Below the pieces are notes generated by a model that was not told where the DNA came from, searched no databases, and saw only the letters and a program-made list of their open reading frames with translations. Both the position numbers and the translations under genes were made by a program. This document shows positions 1-12,870 of a stretch of 64,000 nt of DNA, one piece after another (positions within the stretch are counted from its first letter, which is position 1; each line of letters starts with the position of its first letter). The stretch lies in NCBI RefSeq assembly GCF_050624435.1, contig NC_134542.1, forward strand, positions 14,689,997 to 14,753,996. The letters run 5' to 3'. Origin of the DNA: Tenrec ecaudatus. Taxonomy: Eukaryota > Chordata > Mammalia > Afrosoricida > Tenrecidae.

Positions 1-365
1 AGCACATTGAGAATAAGGGATGAAAAGGAGGCAGATGCAAACCAAAGAATGGTGACGGGAACTTCATTCAGCCTTTAATTAGTATTTTGGGTTGACCCGC
101 TCAGTGGTAGATGCTGGGGAGACCAAGGTAAATGAGAATTCTGTTTCACATATGCTTTCCAGTGAGAAAACTAGAAGATCCCATCCTAGCACGAGAGCAA
201 CACCAGGTGGCATGATCGTGTACAGAAGGACCATCCAACTCCATGTGTGCTCGTGCCTGTGGTTGGGTTGAGGATGACATCCAGAGGAACTAGGAGCTAA
301 GAGGAGATTTAAAATAAGAGTATTCCTGACACAGGAGCTGGGAAGAGTCGGGCAAGATGGACCAT

Positions 366-470
366 AAACCAAACTCACTGCCATCAAGTCAATTCCATCC
401 CATAATGACTTTATAGGTGAGAGTGGGACTGCCCCGTGGGTTTCTGTCACTGAATCTTTGTATATTTTTT
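366..470 (-). mobile_element. AfroSINE 3' fragment, minus strand
   Basis: 'CCAAACTCACTGCCATCAAG' then 'GGGACTGCCCCGTGGGTTTC' on the plus strand are the reverse of the SINE tail. Confidence 0.65.
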
Positions 471-639
471 GACCATTTATTTTATTTTTTTAATAAAAAA
501 TAACTTCTTCACTTTTCTTCATGTAGTAAGTTGGGCTATTGATATCAGATAAAATGGAATTCAATTTAAAGATCAGACAATAAGAAAACAATGCTATATT
601 CCCAATGAAGATATATGAGGGGTTACTCCCCCAAAATGG

Positions 640-1040
640 ATTTTTTTTCAAAGCTATGTATTTTTTTTTTTTTACAAAACAACCTTATCACCTTTGAAGT
701 ACTCTCCAATACACTTAATACATTTTTCAAGTCTGTGATTCCATTCTTGGAAATATTTTTCAAATTAATCGGTTTGGATCGCTGACAGCACCTCCCTCAT
801 TTCTTTCTTCACACTTTCTATGTCATCAAATCACTGTCCTTTCACGTCCCTCTTCATTGCTGGAAACAAAAAGAAGTCTCACAGTGTGAGGTCAGGTGAG
901 TAAAGTGTGTGGGGCAAGAGAGGCAGGCTGTTTTGGCCCTAAACTGGCACATTGAGATGGTTGCGTGAGCAGGTGCATTTTCATGGTGGCAAACCCTGTC
1001 CCCTGTCTGCCCCCAATCAAGCTTCCAATGTTATCCACAG
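640..1040 (-). mobile_element. Mariner transposase 3' remnant
   Basis: The minus-strand translation contains a broken 'DLTPC..SFCFQQ', then a 'KRDVKGQ.FDDIESVKKEMREVL'-type region and 'WNHRLEKCIKCIGEYFKGD', which follow the C-terminal end of mariner transposases. Stops and frameshifts are present. The ends of the element were not found. Confidence 0.6.
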
Positions 1041-1094
1041 ACTTCTGCAAATGGGGTGCTCATAATTTAAGTTCAGATACCATTCACTAACTCA

Positions 1095-1350
1095 GATTTG
1101 GATTTCATTATTGATAATCCTTGAATCACACAGGCTAGTGTGCTTCTTTGGTGCGGACTCAGTTGACATCTCACTTAGGCGCTGCTTGTTTGAAGATGAG
1201 CCTTTAAGACCCCAGATACTGTAGTTGGGAACCATCCGCTTTCCTCACTACACTTTGCTACTGCGTCCCTGTCTTCAGTGATTTCTTTATGAGGGTGAGT
1301 ATTGAATAGGGTCATGCCATAAGAACTGATTATTGTGAGATCGGGGCTAG
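1095..1350 (-). mobile_element. Old fragment of the composite retroposon (the 248-bp unit only)
   Basis: On the minus strand the text 'ATCACTGAAGACAGGG', then 'AAAGCGGATGGTTCCC', then 'CACACTAGCCTGTGTGAT' follows the internal unit of the element at 59224-59705. No tail is present, so this is a deleted or degraded copy. Confidence 0.5.
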
Positions 1351-1376
1351 AATTAAGTGCAAACACAAAATCTATT

Positions 1377-1608
1377 CATATATCTATGGTTTCTATATGT
1401 CTCTGGTTTCATATATCTATGGTTTCTATATATCTATGGTTTCTATATGTCTATGGTTTCATATGTCTATGGTTTCTATATATCTCTGGTTTCTATATAT
1501 CTCTGGTTTCATATATCTATGGTTTCTATGTGTCTCTGGTTTCATATATCTATGGTTTCTATATATCTCTGGTTTCATATATCTATGGTTTCTATATGTC
1601 TCTGGTTT
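1377..1608 (+). repeat. Minisatellite, about 14 units of 16-17 bp
   Basis: Each unit ends in GGTTTC and begins ATATCTAT or ATATGTCTC, in lengths of 16 or 17 bases. The unit has no stop codon in any of the three forward frames, so three overlapping open frames span it. These are artefacts of the array and not genes. Confidence 0.9.
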
Positions 1609-1609
1609 G

Positions 1610-2290
1610 TTTTAGAGACATCATTAGCATTTTATAATAGATGACATTATAAATCAGTCCCCGGGGGCCTAAGATAATTCTATTTATACTCATTAATTTA
1701 CCCAAGGCTGTATGATGGATAGATTCAGTATGTATAGAATGCCTCTAGGCGAAGCCTAATTACTTCTATATGGTGTTTTTCATCAGAGAGTCACAATAGG
1801 GGACAAGCTCAGGGGAGGGCAGTGTGGGAATGCCAGGGGTTGCTGGCAGCCACCAGAACTCAGAGAAAGGTATTTAGCAGTTCCCCTCTCTCAAAACTTC
1901 CTGAAGGTTAGGCATGGCTTCCAGAACTGTGAGAAAATAAATTTCTATTCTTTACAATCACTCATTTTGTGCAATTTTGTCCAAAAAGCCTTAAGATAAG
2001 TATGTTTCTGATCATAGTGGTGCTTTAAAAAGTTATAAATTACTTATTTAAACTTCTGATCATGAATTGTGTGAAGGTCTACAGAGTAATCAATTTTCCA
2101 TTCAATAATTTGTGCACATTTGTTTGTCTCATTGTTTGCAATACTCACAATGTAATACCACTCATCTTACTTCCTCCCAGTGTTTCCTTTTTCCATGCCT
2201 CCTCTCTCCTTAACCCTTCTGAACCTCATCCTTGCTGAAATGTTGCTCTTTACTTTTTAATAACCCCCCCCCCAAACCCCACCAAAACCA
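1610..2290. other. No gene or recognisable repeat
   Basis: AT-rich sequence; nothing assignable. Confidence 0.4.
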
Positions 2291-2292
2291 AA

Positions 2293-2483
2293 TAAAAACT
2301 CACTGTTATTAAGTCATTCTGACTCATCGTGACCTTACAGGACACAGGGTAGAGCTGTCTCTTTGGTTTCTGAGGCTGCACATCTTTCTGAAGCAGAAAA
2401 CCTCATCTTTCTCCCAGGAACAGCTGGTAGACACAAACTGATGACCTTGTGGCTCACAGCCCACACACAACCACCAACGCTCC
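2293..2483 (-). mobile_element. AfroSINE, minus strand
   Basis: 'CTGACTCATCGTGACCTTAC' tail side and 'CCACCAACGCTCC' head side, with 'TCTTTCTCCCAGGAACAGCT' between. Confidence 0.65.
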
Positions 2484-4303
2484 TTTACTGTACACAGGTA
2501 GATACAAATGGCATTTTTTTTCTTCTTAGGTTTCTCCAGTGGGCAAACCCAGTAATTGTCAGCGTGCACTAATGTCCAGTCTTGTGTGTTTAATAGCCCA
2601 AGTGGGGCTCTCAGATGCTGTACAATAAGGTGGTTGCCGTGAAGCCGAGCCTTTTTATGGATGGCATTTACTTTGTATGGAAACAGTCACACCATGGCAT
2701 TTAGAGTGTAACTGCCTGATTGTTCTTGCCTTCCATATTTCTTTACTGATTCCATTTTTACAACTGCCTATCCTTCTGGATACAGTGCCCAGTCTTTCAT
2801 TCATGCTTCGTGTCAAACAAAGAGTACAGAGTTCAGAGAGGAACGGTGCCTATGTTTCTGGTGAAGGCGCTCTATCTTCCTTATGACGTAGCAAGGGCTT
2901 CAGTCTTCCCGCTGTTCTTTGAGTGGCTCTTCTCAGTGGAACATCATGTATGCTATTTCTTCCTTCAGAGTTTTCTGATTGGCAAGACGAACAGTAGGAG
3001 GTGTAATTTCCCATGGACCAAAAACATCTGCTGTACTCTGAGCCGTCCTGGAGGCTCCCGGACTGACATCGTGAAGACATGTGGGCCTTGCTTCCCTTTA
3101 ATCACCTTTCCCTTTGGATTCCCAGAAGAGTCCTGGCTTTATTTCCTGAAGCCTCCGTGCTGGTGACTTGACCAATGTCCTTTCCTGTCTCCTTGTTCTT
3201 TTACACATGAGTGATCTGGCAGTAAGTGAACCCAGGTCGTATGCATGGTAAACGGCTCCTGATGAAATTTCTCAGTGGATTAGCCTTGCTACGAGTGCGG
3301 GCACTTAGCAAGAGAGTTTGGGAAGAAGGAACAGCCGAGCCCAAAAGAACAAACTTACTACAAATGGAAGGCACAGTGGTGTAAGCAGTGATTGCACTGG
3401 TGGGGCACTTTGTGTCCTTAATCCCACCAGGTAGAGAATGACTAAATTGGACTAATTTGTTCTAATTAAGCCTTATTCTATCCCTACAGGGTGGTATTTA
3501 AGTTTAATAGTTTGCTTTTAATTGTTAAGTCTGGTATCAATCAGGACAGGCAAGGCTATGCTGTGGTCACAAAGGACCTTAGAAATCATAGGATTATTTT
3601 TCAATCAGTTACTACTGGGCAGGAAGTCTCTGCTAACCATAGTTACGCAAAGGCTTTGGATGATAGAAACTTTCTCAACATGTGCTTCCACGAGCATTTT
3701 GGACGGAGGAAGGGAATGAGCTGATCACATCCTGGCTCATTCATTCTCCAGATAAAATCTCATGACTGCGTCTAACTTCAAAGGAGAGAAGAGAAATGCA
3801 ATTCTATTATTCGCCCAGAAGGAAGAGGCCAGAAATATTCCGTGAATAGAATGAATAACGTCTGAAGCAACGTATAACCGTTGTGGGTGGGGGGACTGGC
3901 CATTTTAGTAAAAAGAAATAACTGCAGAAACTCCTCTTAGAGCCAACGATGAAAATCCTGGTAGAGTTTTTGTAAACACTTCCATTTGACGCTGAGACAG
4001 AGGGACTTCACGAACAAGGGGCAGGCTGCAGAGAAGCTGTTGTTGTCCAGGGACTCCAGCAGCTCTGGGTGTCGCCTAGAGAGTTGCCGCTCACTGGGGA
4101 TCAGGAGCTACGGCTCAGAGTTGGAACTGAGAGAGAAACCATCTGTGCACAGAGAACAGAACATCTTTGCATCGGAGCGTGAAAAAATGACAAGGAAACG
4201 AGTCGTCCACTTGGGGGAAAGACAGTTTCCTGTGACAAATGGAAGCTTTTAATCCTGCACAGCAGGCAGCGGTAGGGCTGATCTCATTACCAGTATTGCT
4301 CAG
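2484..4303. other. No gene recognised
   Basis: Short open frames only, none with recognisable protein features. No repeat identified with confidence. Confidence 0.4.
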
Positions 4304-4475
4304 GATTCTCCTGGGTGGTGCAGTGGTTAGGCACTCGGCTACTCATGGAAAGGCTGGGGGGTTAAGTTTACCCAGAGGCTGCGCTAAATAAAAGTCTGGT
4401 GACATATTCCAGACAGGGCCTAGCCAGGAAAGCCCTGTGGAGCACAATTCTCCTCTGCGTCACCAGGAACCATCA
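4304..4475 (+). mobile_element. AfroSINE, diverged
   Basis: 'CTCCTGGGTGGTGCAGTGGT' head with a tRNA-like region, then 'AAAGCCCTGTGGAGCACAAT' and 'CGTCACCAGGAACC'. Confidence 0.65.
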
Positions 4476-5399
4476 TTGGTCAGTTCAGGGTTCAAAGCCT
4501 GTTTCAACTAGTAGAAAAACTGGCCCATGTCATAAGAGAGTCCTGGGTCCCTGCAGAACCTCACGGAAAGACAAAATTTGGCTAGTATGTGGATAAAATT
4601 GCCACTGATCATTTGTATACCTATATAGGTTTTAAAATGTAGTTGTAGTCCTATGAGAATGGATTTTCAAAGCAAGGGTTACTGGAAAGAAACGGAAGTC
4701 GCTGAACATGATTGAATTCCTATAACACCTATGTCTCCTGTTTGCAGCACGCTCATCTCACGTGGCAAATGCTGTTTCCCTTTCTTCCTCTGCAATATGG
4801 CTAGTCCTCTCTGATGTCAAAAAGGCACTAAAATAATGATAAAAAAGCAATAGAAAAATTTAGACCAGGATGGAGAAAGAAAAGGTGCCTCAGTCAGATC
4901 CGTCCGGGCTGCCGCTGGCCCCAGGGCAGAGTAAGAAGTGTGAAACACTTTCCTTCGGTGGATTGATGCAGGCATGTCTCTCAGCAAAGACCCTTTCTCA
5001 TCCTCTCCACACCTGTGCCTCCTGATTTTCTGTTTGAGGTCTAATTAGATCGGAAGATGGATGATTTCTCCAGAGATTCTGGTGGATATTTGTTGAAGGG
5101 ATTATACATCTGGAAGCCGTTTAGACACACTCAGTGGTAACCCTTCTGTTCTTCCTGTGCAGGAGGTGTACTGGGGACCGAGCAACGTGAGTCTCTCCTC
5201 AGAAGGATGTGCGGTTACTTACGCGAAGAGGTACTTTGGGAGTCACCGTGTACAGCCTTTCCTTGGGCAGAGTGGACAACTTATCCACTTCCAGTAATAA
5301 CTGACTCATTATTTATGCCAAGTATCACTGTCCCATGAGTTCCATAAACTTCTTCTCATTGAGGGTACACATACATAAACTGTCAAGTGGAGATCTAAT
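4476..5399. other. No gene recognised
   Basis: Nothing assignable; ordinary intergenic composition. Confidence 0.4.
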
Positions 5400-5410
5400 G
5401 ATAGCATCTA

Positions 5411-6385
5411 TTTAAAAATCATTTTATTGGGGGCTCATACAGCTCTTATCACCATCCATCCATCCATCCATCCATCCATCCATCCATCCATCCATCCATC
5501 CATCCATCCATCCATCCATCCATTGTGTCAAGCACATTTGTTGCCATTATCATTTTCAAAACATTTTCTTTCCACTTGAGCCCTTGGTATCAGCTCCTCA
5601 TTTTTTCCTCTCCCTCCCCCACCCTCCCACCCTCATAAACCCTTGATAATTTATAGATTTTTTATCCATGTCTTACACTGACCAATATCTCCTTTCACCC
5701 ACTTTTCTGTTGTCCATCCCCAATAAAATGATCACCGGAATTGGTTCTCCTTATATTCCCCCCACCTTACCCTTACCCTCCAGGTATGGTGACTCTCAAT
5801 ATTGTTCCGGAGGGGTTATCTGTCCTGGATTCCCTGTGTTTCCAGCTCTTGCCTGTACCCATGTACATGCTCTGGTCTAGCCAGATTTGTAAGGTAGAAT
5901 TGGGGTCATGATAGTGGGGGTGGGTGGGAAGGAAGCATTAAAGAACTAGATGAAAGTTGTATGTTTCATCGATGCTATACTGCACCCTGGCCCCGAGTCC
6001 CTTCTGTAAGAGGATGTCCAGTTGCCTACAGATGGGCTTTGTGTCTCCACTGCACACTTCCCTTCATTCACAATAATATGATTTTTTTGTTCTGGGCTTT
6101 TGATGCCTGATACTTGATCCTATCAACAATTTGTGATCACACAGGCTGGTGTGCTTCTTCCATGTGGGCTTTGTTACTTCTCAGCTAGTTGGCCGTTTGT
6201 TATCTTCAAGTCTTTAAGACTCTAGACATGCTATCTTTTGATAGTTGGGCACCATCAGCTTTCTTCACTACGTTTGCTTATGTACCCACTTTGTCTTCAG
6301 TGATCGTGTTGGGAAGGTGAGCATCATGGAATATCAGGTTAATAGAACAAAGTGTTCTTGCATTGAGGGACTACTTGAGTAGAGG
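5411..6385 (-). mobile_element. 5'-truncated copy of the composite retroposon
   Basis: Read on the minus strand, it begins near the single 248-bp-type unit and runs to the GAGCCCCCAATAAAATG tail at 5420-5440. It is bounded by a matching direct repeat GATAGCATCTA at 5400-5410 and 6386-6396, consistent with a target-site duplication. Its tail contains an expanded tetranucleotide array (separate entry). Confidence 0.75.
5452..5523 (+). repeat. (ATCC)n / (GGAT)n microsatellite in the retroposon tail
   Basis: About 18 units of ATCC. In the copy at 57978 the same place holds only 'GGATGGATG', so the array expanded from a short tract native to the element. Confidence 0.9.
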
Positions 6386-6744
6386 GATAGCATCTACTTT
6401 TTAATGATAAATCTGGTTTGAAAAAGGACATAGGGTCTCCTCTGTCTTAAAACTATGATTTTAAACTTATATGACTGGATTCCTTGTTGTTGTGAGCTGC
6501 TGTTTCATTGACCCAACTCCTGGGGTGACCGCACACACAATGGAAGGAAACACTACCTGCTCCTGTTTCATTTTCATGATCGGTTGTGGATGAGGCAATT
6601 GTGATTCACAAGGCTTTCAAGGACTTATTATTGATTATCATCTATTGAAAATAGATGGAAATATCTTTCTATTTTTAGCTTGTCTTCAGTGGAGTCTGGA
6701 ATCTTCACTGAAACGTGTTCAGGGTTATAGCAGCAAACAATCCT

Positions 6745-7030
6745 GACAGATGGGTGGTAGCCATGCATGAGGCACATTGACTGGGGATTGAACCTGCATC
6801 TCAGACTTGGTAGCTGAGAACCATCACCACTGAGCCATCACTGCCACAATCTGATTGCTGTACTCAGTCACAAAAATCAGGAAAATAGAATGGATTGCTG
6901 CCTGATTATCAGTTTCTGAATAGTCATAGCCTTGAAAACTCAACACACAGTTATAGTCTTACCCTACTCAGCACACACGTTGTCACCAAGAGTCTGAATC
7001 CACTCCACGACAACTAGCAACAACAGATTT
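6745..7030 (-). mobile_element. tRNA-like SINE fragment(s), minus strand
   Basis: 6750-6845 reversed reads 'GTGGCAGTGATGGCTCAGTG', a tRNA-like SINE head. 6985-7025 has 'AGTCTGAATCCACTCCACGA', a diverged SINE tail. The family assignment of the first part is uncertain. Confidence 0.45.
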
Positions 7031-8812
7031 TACCATGACTCATTGGTCTATTCCACGTACCTCTTTCTTCACCAGAGCTTCAGACTGGTTCAACACTACA
7101 TGAGAATCTAAGCAGAGCCTCATGTTTACAATTTGTTGTAGGAGAATGATATCTGAAACGGAAAAATTATGGATTGGAGTCCAAGGATAAGAGCGAGGTG
7201 CAGTGAACCCGGTTTAGGTGCCTGGGTTACTGCTCTGACTGTGAAGAGTAGTGTAAGACATTCAAACCTCACAGCCAGCCACTCTTGAGCAGGGTACCAT
7301 TGTTCCTGAAAGTGATCAAGAGATTTGGTTGCTTATGCAACCTGCACGCTGCCCTTGTTTTCTGAAAGAGAGATTACATTTCTAGGAGGCCATCAACAAA
7401 TCATTTTCACAAATTCAGGTCTGTCCTGGATTTGCTCCATCGATCATGGCTGAAGTAGGAAGAATTGGTTCAAAGACCTATTTGTAACACATGGAAAATA
7501 ATTCAGTGCAATTGGGGAGAACCAAAGGACTACCTCTGGCTAATGGGCTGCAACAGGAAGTGAAGTGTGTCGTTTCTAGGCCGAAGCAATACAGATATAA
7601 TTAGCTGTGCGCTTTGCTCCTACTGTCGTGAGCCTTGAAGTCGTATTTTTACAGGAGGTGTCCTGGACTGAAATAATCTGGAATTTTGACTCCCAACTGG
7701 AAAACACGAATCTGGAAGTAGTTCAGACCTCAAAGAGTTTGGCGAGCGAGCAATAGTTTGATGAGTGAGAAATGTTTGCGTGCTAACCCACTGGGATTTG
7801 AATGCTAATATTTTTTGAAACCTATCAAAGTATATTCTGATCTATCGTGAGACTGACTAGAAGAAATATTAGCCACCCACCTTCTTGGCTTTGAGGCAAG
7901 TTCAAGAGGGCAAAAGAGTGAAAACGATAGAAGGAGGTGTTATAGCAGAGGGCACACCTTTTGGTCAACATGTTCCAGAGACACAAGAGTCCAGTGAACT
8001 GCTGGGCTCTCCCTGGTCTCGCCAACCCTGTTCAGTATTTCTCTTGATGGGCTGAAGCCAGTGGGAAAGTGCAGAGAGGGCAGGAAAGGGTTAAGACCAC
8101 GTTGTTCCCGATAGAGAAGTGAGCAGAACTCTTACAGTGAGTACTGCACACGCTTCTGGCTTGCACACACATTTTTAACTTAATTGCAGGTGTTTGACAA
8201 GCCTACTTCCATAGAGCTACGACAACCATTTTGCGAATTAATATGCTCGCTTTTCTTTTTTATTGGTCAGAGGCAACGCTGGTCATTTTCAATGGTCTCT
8301 TTCAGTACGCTTCTATTGTTTTACATTCAGGAACTCTCCCATTGGGGGTTGCCTCTGGAGTGTCTGCAGAGGCAGAACAAGTTCTAAGAAAATGAGAGAT
8401 GTTATCATTATCAAGGGGATACTTTGCTTCAATTAATATTTAATAGCCTGCAACGCCAAGAACACAGAAGTTTACCATCTTAACTTCAAATCCTTTGCAC
8501 TTCCTAAAGGAAAACCAAACAAACTTTTAATGTGGTACACAACTTATGTAATACATGACCTAGCACTCATAAAAGAGAAATTCACTAGTGATTTTTGGTG
8601 TGTCATTTGTTTGAAAACTAAGAATAAAATTAAATTTAAAGAGGCCAACTCTCCGGGTCTGGTTAGTCTCCTACCGAAGATAACTTGGACTATTTCACTC
8701 GCTGCATCTTCGGCAGTCTCATTCTCAATTTGATTATTGTAATCTCTTTGGAAAATCTTTGACCCAGGTCGGTGGAGCGCTCTTAGACCAGGCTTCGAAC
8801 CTAGCATTTTAT
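7031..8812. other. No gene recognised
   Basis: Diverged sequence. A tRNA-SINE-like trace is possible at 7205-7290 but too weak to call. Confidence 0.35.
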
Positions 8813-9032
8813 TGTTATTGTTAGGTGCCATTGAAGAGCTTCAGATGGAGAGTGGACCCAGGTGACAGAGGAGATCTGTCTCCAGAGGATTTTTCTTGAC
8901 TGTCTTCTTTACAGAAGTAGCGCACCAGCTGTTTCTCCCACAGAGCCCCTGGGTGGGTTCAAACTGCCCATTTTTGTTCTTCAGATAGCAGTTGAGCACT
9001 TAATCATGTGCCATCAAAGTTCCTTCCAACCT
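8813..9032 (-). mobile_element. AfroSINE, diverged, minus strand
   Basis: A TTATTGTTATTGTTAG tail side (8803-8825), then 'GGGTGGGTTCAAACTGCCC' (8950-8968), which reverses the tRNA-like B-box region. Confidence 0.6.
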
Positions 9033-9234
9033 AGAACAAGAGCTTAAAAGTGGTAACCCTGAAAAAAATTTTTGTTTGTCCAACACTGAGGCATTTGGGT
9101 TGGAAACAATGGTTTCGCAGTATGGGATACACAATTTCTGGTACATCCAAAGCTATGGAATATATAGATTATTAATGCAAACCTATAGAATATATAGATT
9201 GTTCAGCACGCAAATGAACGATGCGTGCTGATGC

Positions 9235-10595
9235 TAGATGCCATCATGTTTCAAGTCAGTGCTGACTCACGGCAGCTCTAGTTACGACAAAATGAAATAT
9301 TGCCTGGTCCTGAGCCATCCTCACGGTTGTACTTGAGCCCACTGTTTCAGCCACCGTGTCAAGCCATCTCAGTGAAAGGCTTCTCTTGTGTGTTGAGCAT
9401 ATTTACCATGCTTAATGTCCTTCTCCAGGAACTTGGCTCTCCTGATAACGTACAAAGACCATTCTTACTTCTCAGGAGGTGTGCTCCTGGCTGTGCGTTA
9501 CCCAAATGAAACTAGTTATTCTTCTGGAAGTCCACGGTACGCTGGGTGGTCCGTGACAACACTAGAATGCATATGCATCGATTATTCTCCAGGATTCCTT
9601 ACTGATTGTCCCTGGATCACATGTCTGTGTGGTGATTGAAAGTACCATGGCTTGCATGAGGAGAGCCTTCGTCCTCAAAGTGACATTCACTCTTTCACAC
9701 TGCAAATAGGTCTTGGGTGGCAGATTGGCCCAATGCAATATATCATTTGATTTATTGACAGCTGCTTCCACGAGCACTGGTTGTGGAGCCAAGTAAATGG
9801 AATCGTGGGCAACTTCAAGTTTTCTCTGTTCATCATGATGTTGTGTAACAATCCAGTTGTGAAGATTTTCCTTTTCTTCAGGCTGTAGTCTTTGTTCTTC
9901 ACAAGGAAGTTCTTCGAGTTCTCTTGGCTTTCAGAAAACAAGCTCCCGTTAGCTGCACATTGCAGGTTGTTAGTGAGCCTCGTTGCAAACCTGCTGCCAC
10001 GTTCTTCTCCGTATCATCAAGCGTGGATTAGTTGCTCAACCCACAGATCGAATAGTATAGAGAAAGGATATCACCCCAAAGTTCACCTTTCCTGAATTTC
10101 AACCAGCCAGTATCCCTTCTCTTCAAAAAGACTATCTTGTGGTCTCTGTACATGTTGCACACAAGCACAATGAAGTATTTCAGAATTTCTGTTCTTTGCA
10201 ATGTTACCTAAAATTTGCTATGATTCTCACAATCACTTGTCTCTGAATAGTCAAGAAACAGAGGTAACCATCTTTTCGGGGTTCCCTGCTTTCAGTCCAG
10301 ACCCCCCGGCATCCACAGTGATATTCCTTGTTTTATGACTTTTTTTCCCCAACTGAAGTTGTTTATAGAATTCTTCAATTTCCTCATCACTAACTTTTAT
10401 GATTGGTGCAAAAAAAATGAGTAATTTGGATTGGATTTCCTTGATGGTGGATACATGTAATCCAATCACAGACAGCATTGTGCTTCATGATGGATTTCAC
10501 AAGATCCCTTCTGACAAATAATGGCATGCCTTTCCTCCTGATTGTGTTATTCCTGGATTAGGAAATCATGTGATTGATTCAAAATGGCCGAAACC
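9235..10595 (-). mobile_element. RTE/BovB-clade LINE fragment (afrotherian type), minus strand
   Basis: The 3' end is at about 9235 and the copy runs upstream through the reverse transcriptase region. At about 10330 it jumps into endonuclease-region sequence, so the N-terminal part of the reverse transcriptase is deleted. Many stops are present. It is recognised from the shared wording of the afrotherian RTE seen several times in this window. Confidence 0.75.
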
Positions 10596-10599
10596 ATTG

Positions 10600-11425
10600 A
10601 AATTGGATTATATGACAAAGAGTGCAACATCATGGTTGGCTAATTATCCACCTGAAATATGCAGATGGCACAACGTTGCTTGCTAACATTGATGAAGAAT
10701 TGACGCACTTGTTGATGAAGATCAAGGATTGTAGACCTCAGTACGGAAGACCCAAATCCTCACAAGTTGATCAATATAAATGGAGGAAAGGTTGGTGTTG
10801 TCCAGGATTTTGTCTTACTTGGATCCCAAATCAATGCTCATGGAACCAGCAGTCAGTAGATGAAAAGAAGTACTGCGTTAGGTCCATCTTCTGCACCAGA
10901 CCTCTTTAGAGTACTGAAGAGTAAGGATGATACTTTGAGGACTAAGGTGTGCATGATTCAAGCCATGGTGTTCTCATATGGATGTGAAAGTGGATATGGA
11001 ATAAGGGAAACAGCAGAAGAAATGATGCATTTGAATCATGGTGCTGGAGAAGAATATTGAAAGGGCCATGGACTGATAATAGGACAAACTTCTCTGTCCT
11101 GGAAGCAATAAGGCCAGTGTTCCTTAGAGGCAAGGATGGCAAGACTTCATCTTACACACCTTGGACATGTTGTCAAGAAAGACCAGTCCCTGGAGAAGGA
11201 CATCATGTTTGGTAAGGTGGAGGGGGGTGAAAAAAGAGGAAGGCCCTTGATGAGATGGATTGACCCAGTGTCTGCATCAATGGGCTCAGGCATAGGAACA
11301 CTCGTGAGGATGACACAGGGTGCTGTAGTATTTCTTATGTTATGCACAGGGTCACTAGGGGTCACAGCCAACTGGATGGCGCCTAACAGCTACAACAACA
11401 ACAGCAACAAGAACAATCTATTCGT
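10600..11425 (+). mobile_element. RTE/BovB-clade LINE 3' portion, plus strand
   Basis: It begins within the reverse transcriptase: the YADD motif reads YADG at 10658-10669. It runs to the 3' end 'CTGGATGGCGCCTAACAGC' with a CAA-rich tail (11390-11415). It lies in opposite orientation to both neighbouring RTE pieces. Confidence 0.75.
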
Positions 11426-11479
11426 GAGGACATTTAATTTCAGGAAAATTTAATAAAAGTTATATTTTGACTCTCATTA

Positions 11480-12585
11480 ACTTGTCTTAATTTTCTTCAG
11501 CTTCAACTTGAACTTGTAAAAGAGCAATTGATGATTTCTTTTATATTCAGTGCCTGGTTTTGTTTTGGCTAATAATATTGAACTTTTACACTGTTTCCTT
11601 CCACCCATGGAATCATTTTGATTCCTGTGATTCTATAAGGTGAGGTCCATAGGTATGTCACCATTTATGTTGTTGAAAAAAAGTATTGCAATCAATAAAT
11701 CATTGGTCTGGAAAAATTCTGTCTTGCAGTCTCAAAGTGTGTTTCTTTTTCTTTAGTTTCCAACTTTTTATATTCCATTTAGACATAATTATACATGTAT
11801 CTTGATGGTATGTTTGATCAATTTCAAACTGTATAAGTTTAGAGAATTCTCCAATTTCTTCATTTTTAGCTTTATTCATTGCTGTTTACATTTGAATAAT
11901 TGCATTAGCTGATCTTCCTTGTAGGCATATGGTAATTATCCTATCATTAGCAGCATTTTATTTCAAGATGGCTCTTAAAATATTATTTTTTAATGATTTT
12001 TCTCTTTAATCATTCTTGGTATAATAAACCATATGATTGTCCAATTCAATAAGACCATTCCAAGTCCATTTCAGCTCACTCATGCCTAGGTTATAGATCT
12101 TTATATGCTCACTTGAATTTTTTGACAACTTCCAATTTTTCTAGGTTCATACTTTTTATATTCCATGTTCCAAATATTAATAGATCTTTCCTGGGGTTTC
12201 TTCTCATTTTTGAGTTGTGCCACATCAGGACATGAAGATCCTGAAAGCCTTGACCTCAATGTGTCATTAAGGTCAAGTCTACATTGAGGCATGGTTCTTC
12301 CCTACTCATATTTTGAGTGGCTTCCAACTTAAAAGACTTATCTTCCAGCACGATATCAGGTCGTGTTCTATTACCATGCATAAAAATTTCAGTTGCTAAC
12401 TTTTCTGAAGTGGTCTGCTTGTTCCCTCTTCCTTATACATTGTCCTTTTTGTCTGGAAGTGTCGCTGAAACGTGCTCACTCTGGGTGACCCTATGGTGAT
12501 TTTCAAAATATTGGTTCCAGAGCTTCCAGCATGTAAGCAATCCATAAGCCACCTCAGGCCAACAAACTGACAGACAAGGGGTGGA
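11480..12585 (-). mobile_element. RTE/BovB-clade LINE 5' portion (endonuclease region), minus strand
   Basis: Sequence of the RTE endonuclease domain and 5' end, with landmarks TCCTTGTAGGCATATGG (11916) and CTTATCTTCCAGCACGATAT (12338). It ends near CAAACTGACAGACAAGGGG (12585). Degraded, with no intact frame. Confidence 0.7.
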
Positions 12586-12870
12586 ACTGGTGTGTACAAA
12601 CATGTAAAGAAAGCTGGTGAAAAGAAAAGGCGCACACAAGGGATTAAGCAACAAACATTGTATCCTGTCCCTAAACTCTATCCAATTCAATGCCATGTCT
12701 TTATCTCTGTCATTGACATAGTAAAATCTTTACACAGATGTCACATGCCTAACCATCCCAAATGCCATCAACTATCAAGAAATACCATTGCCCTTTAGCC
12801 TAATTCCAACTTGGAAATTAGGGCATTCCAAGGCTATGATTTTCAGATTATAATCTTCATACCATCATCT

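Noticed and set aside
1335..1644. Three forward frames of 72-100 codons
   Set aside because: They are products of a 16-17-bp minisatellite without stop codons.
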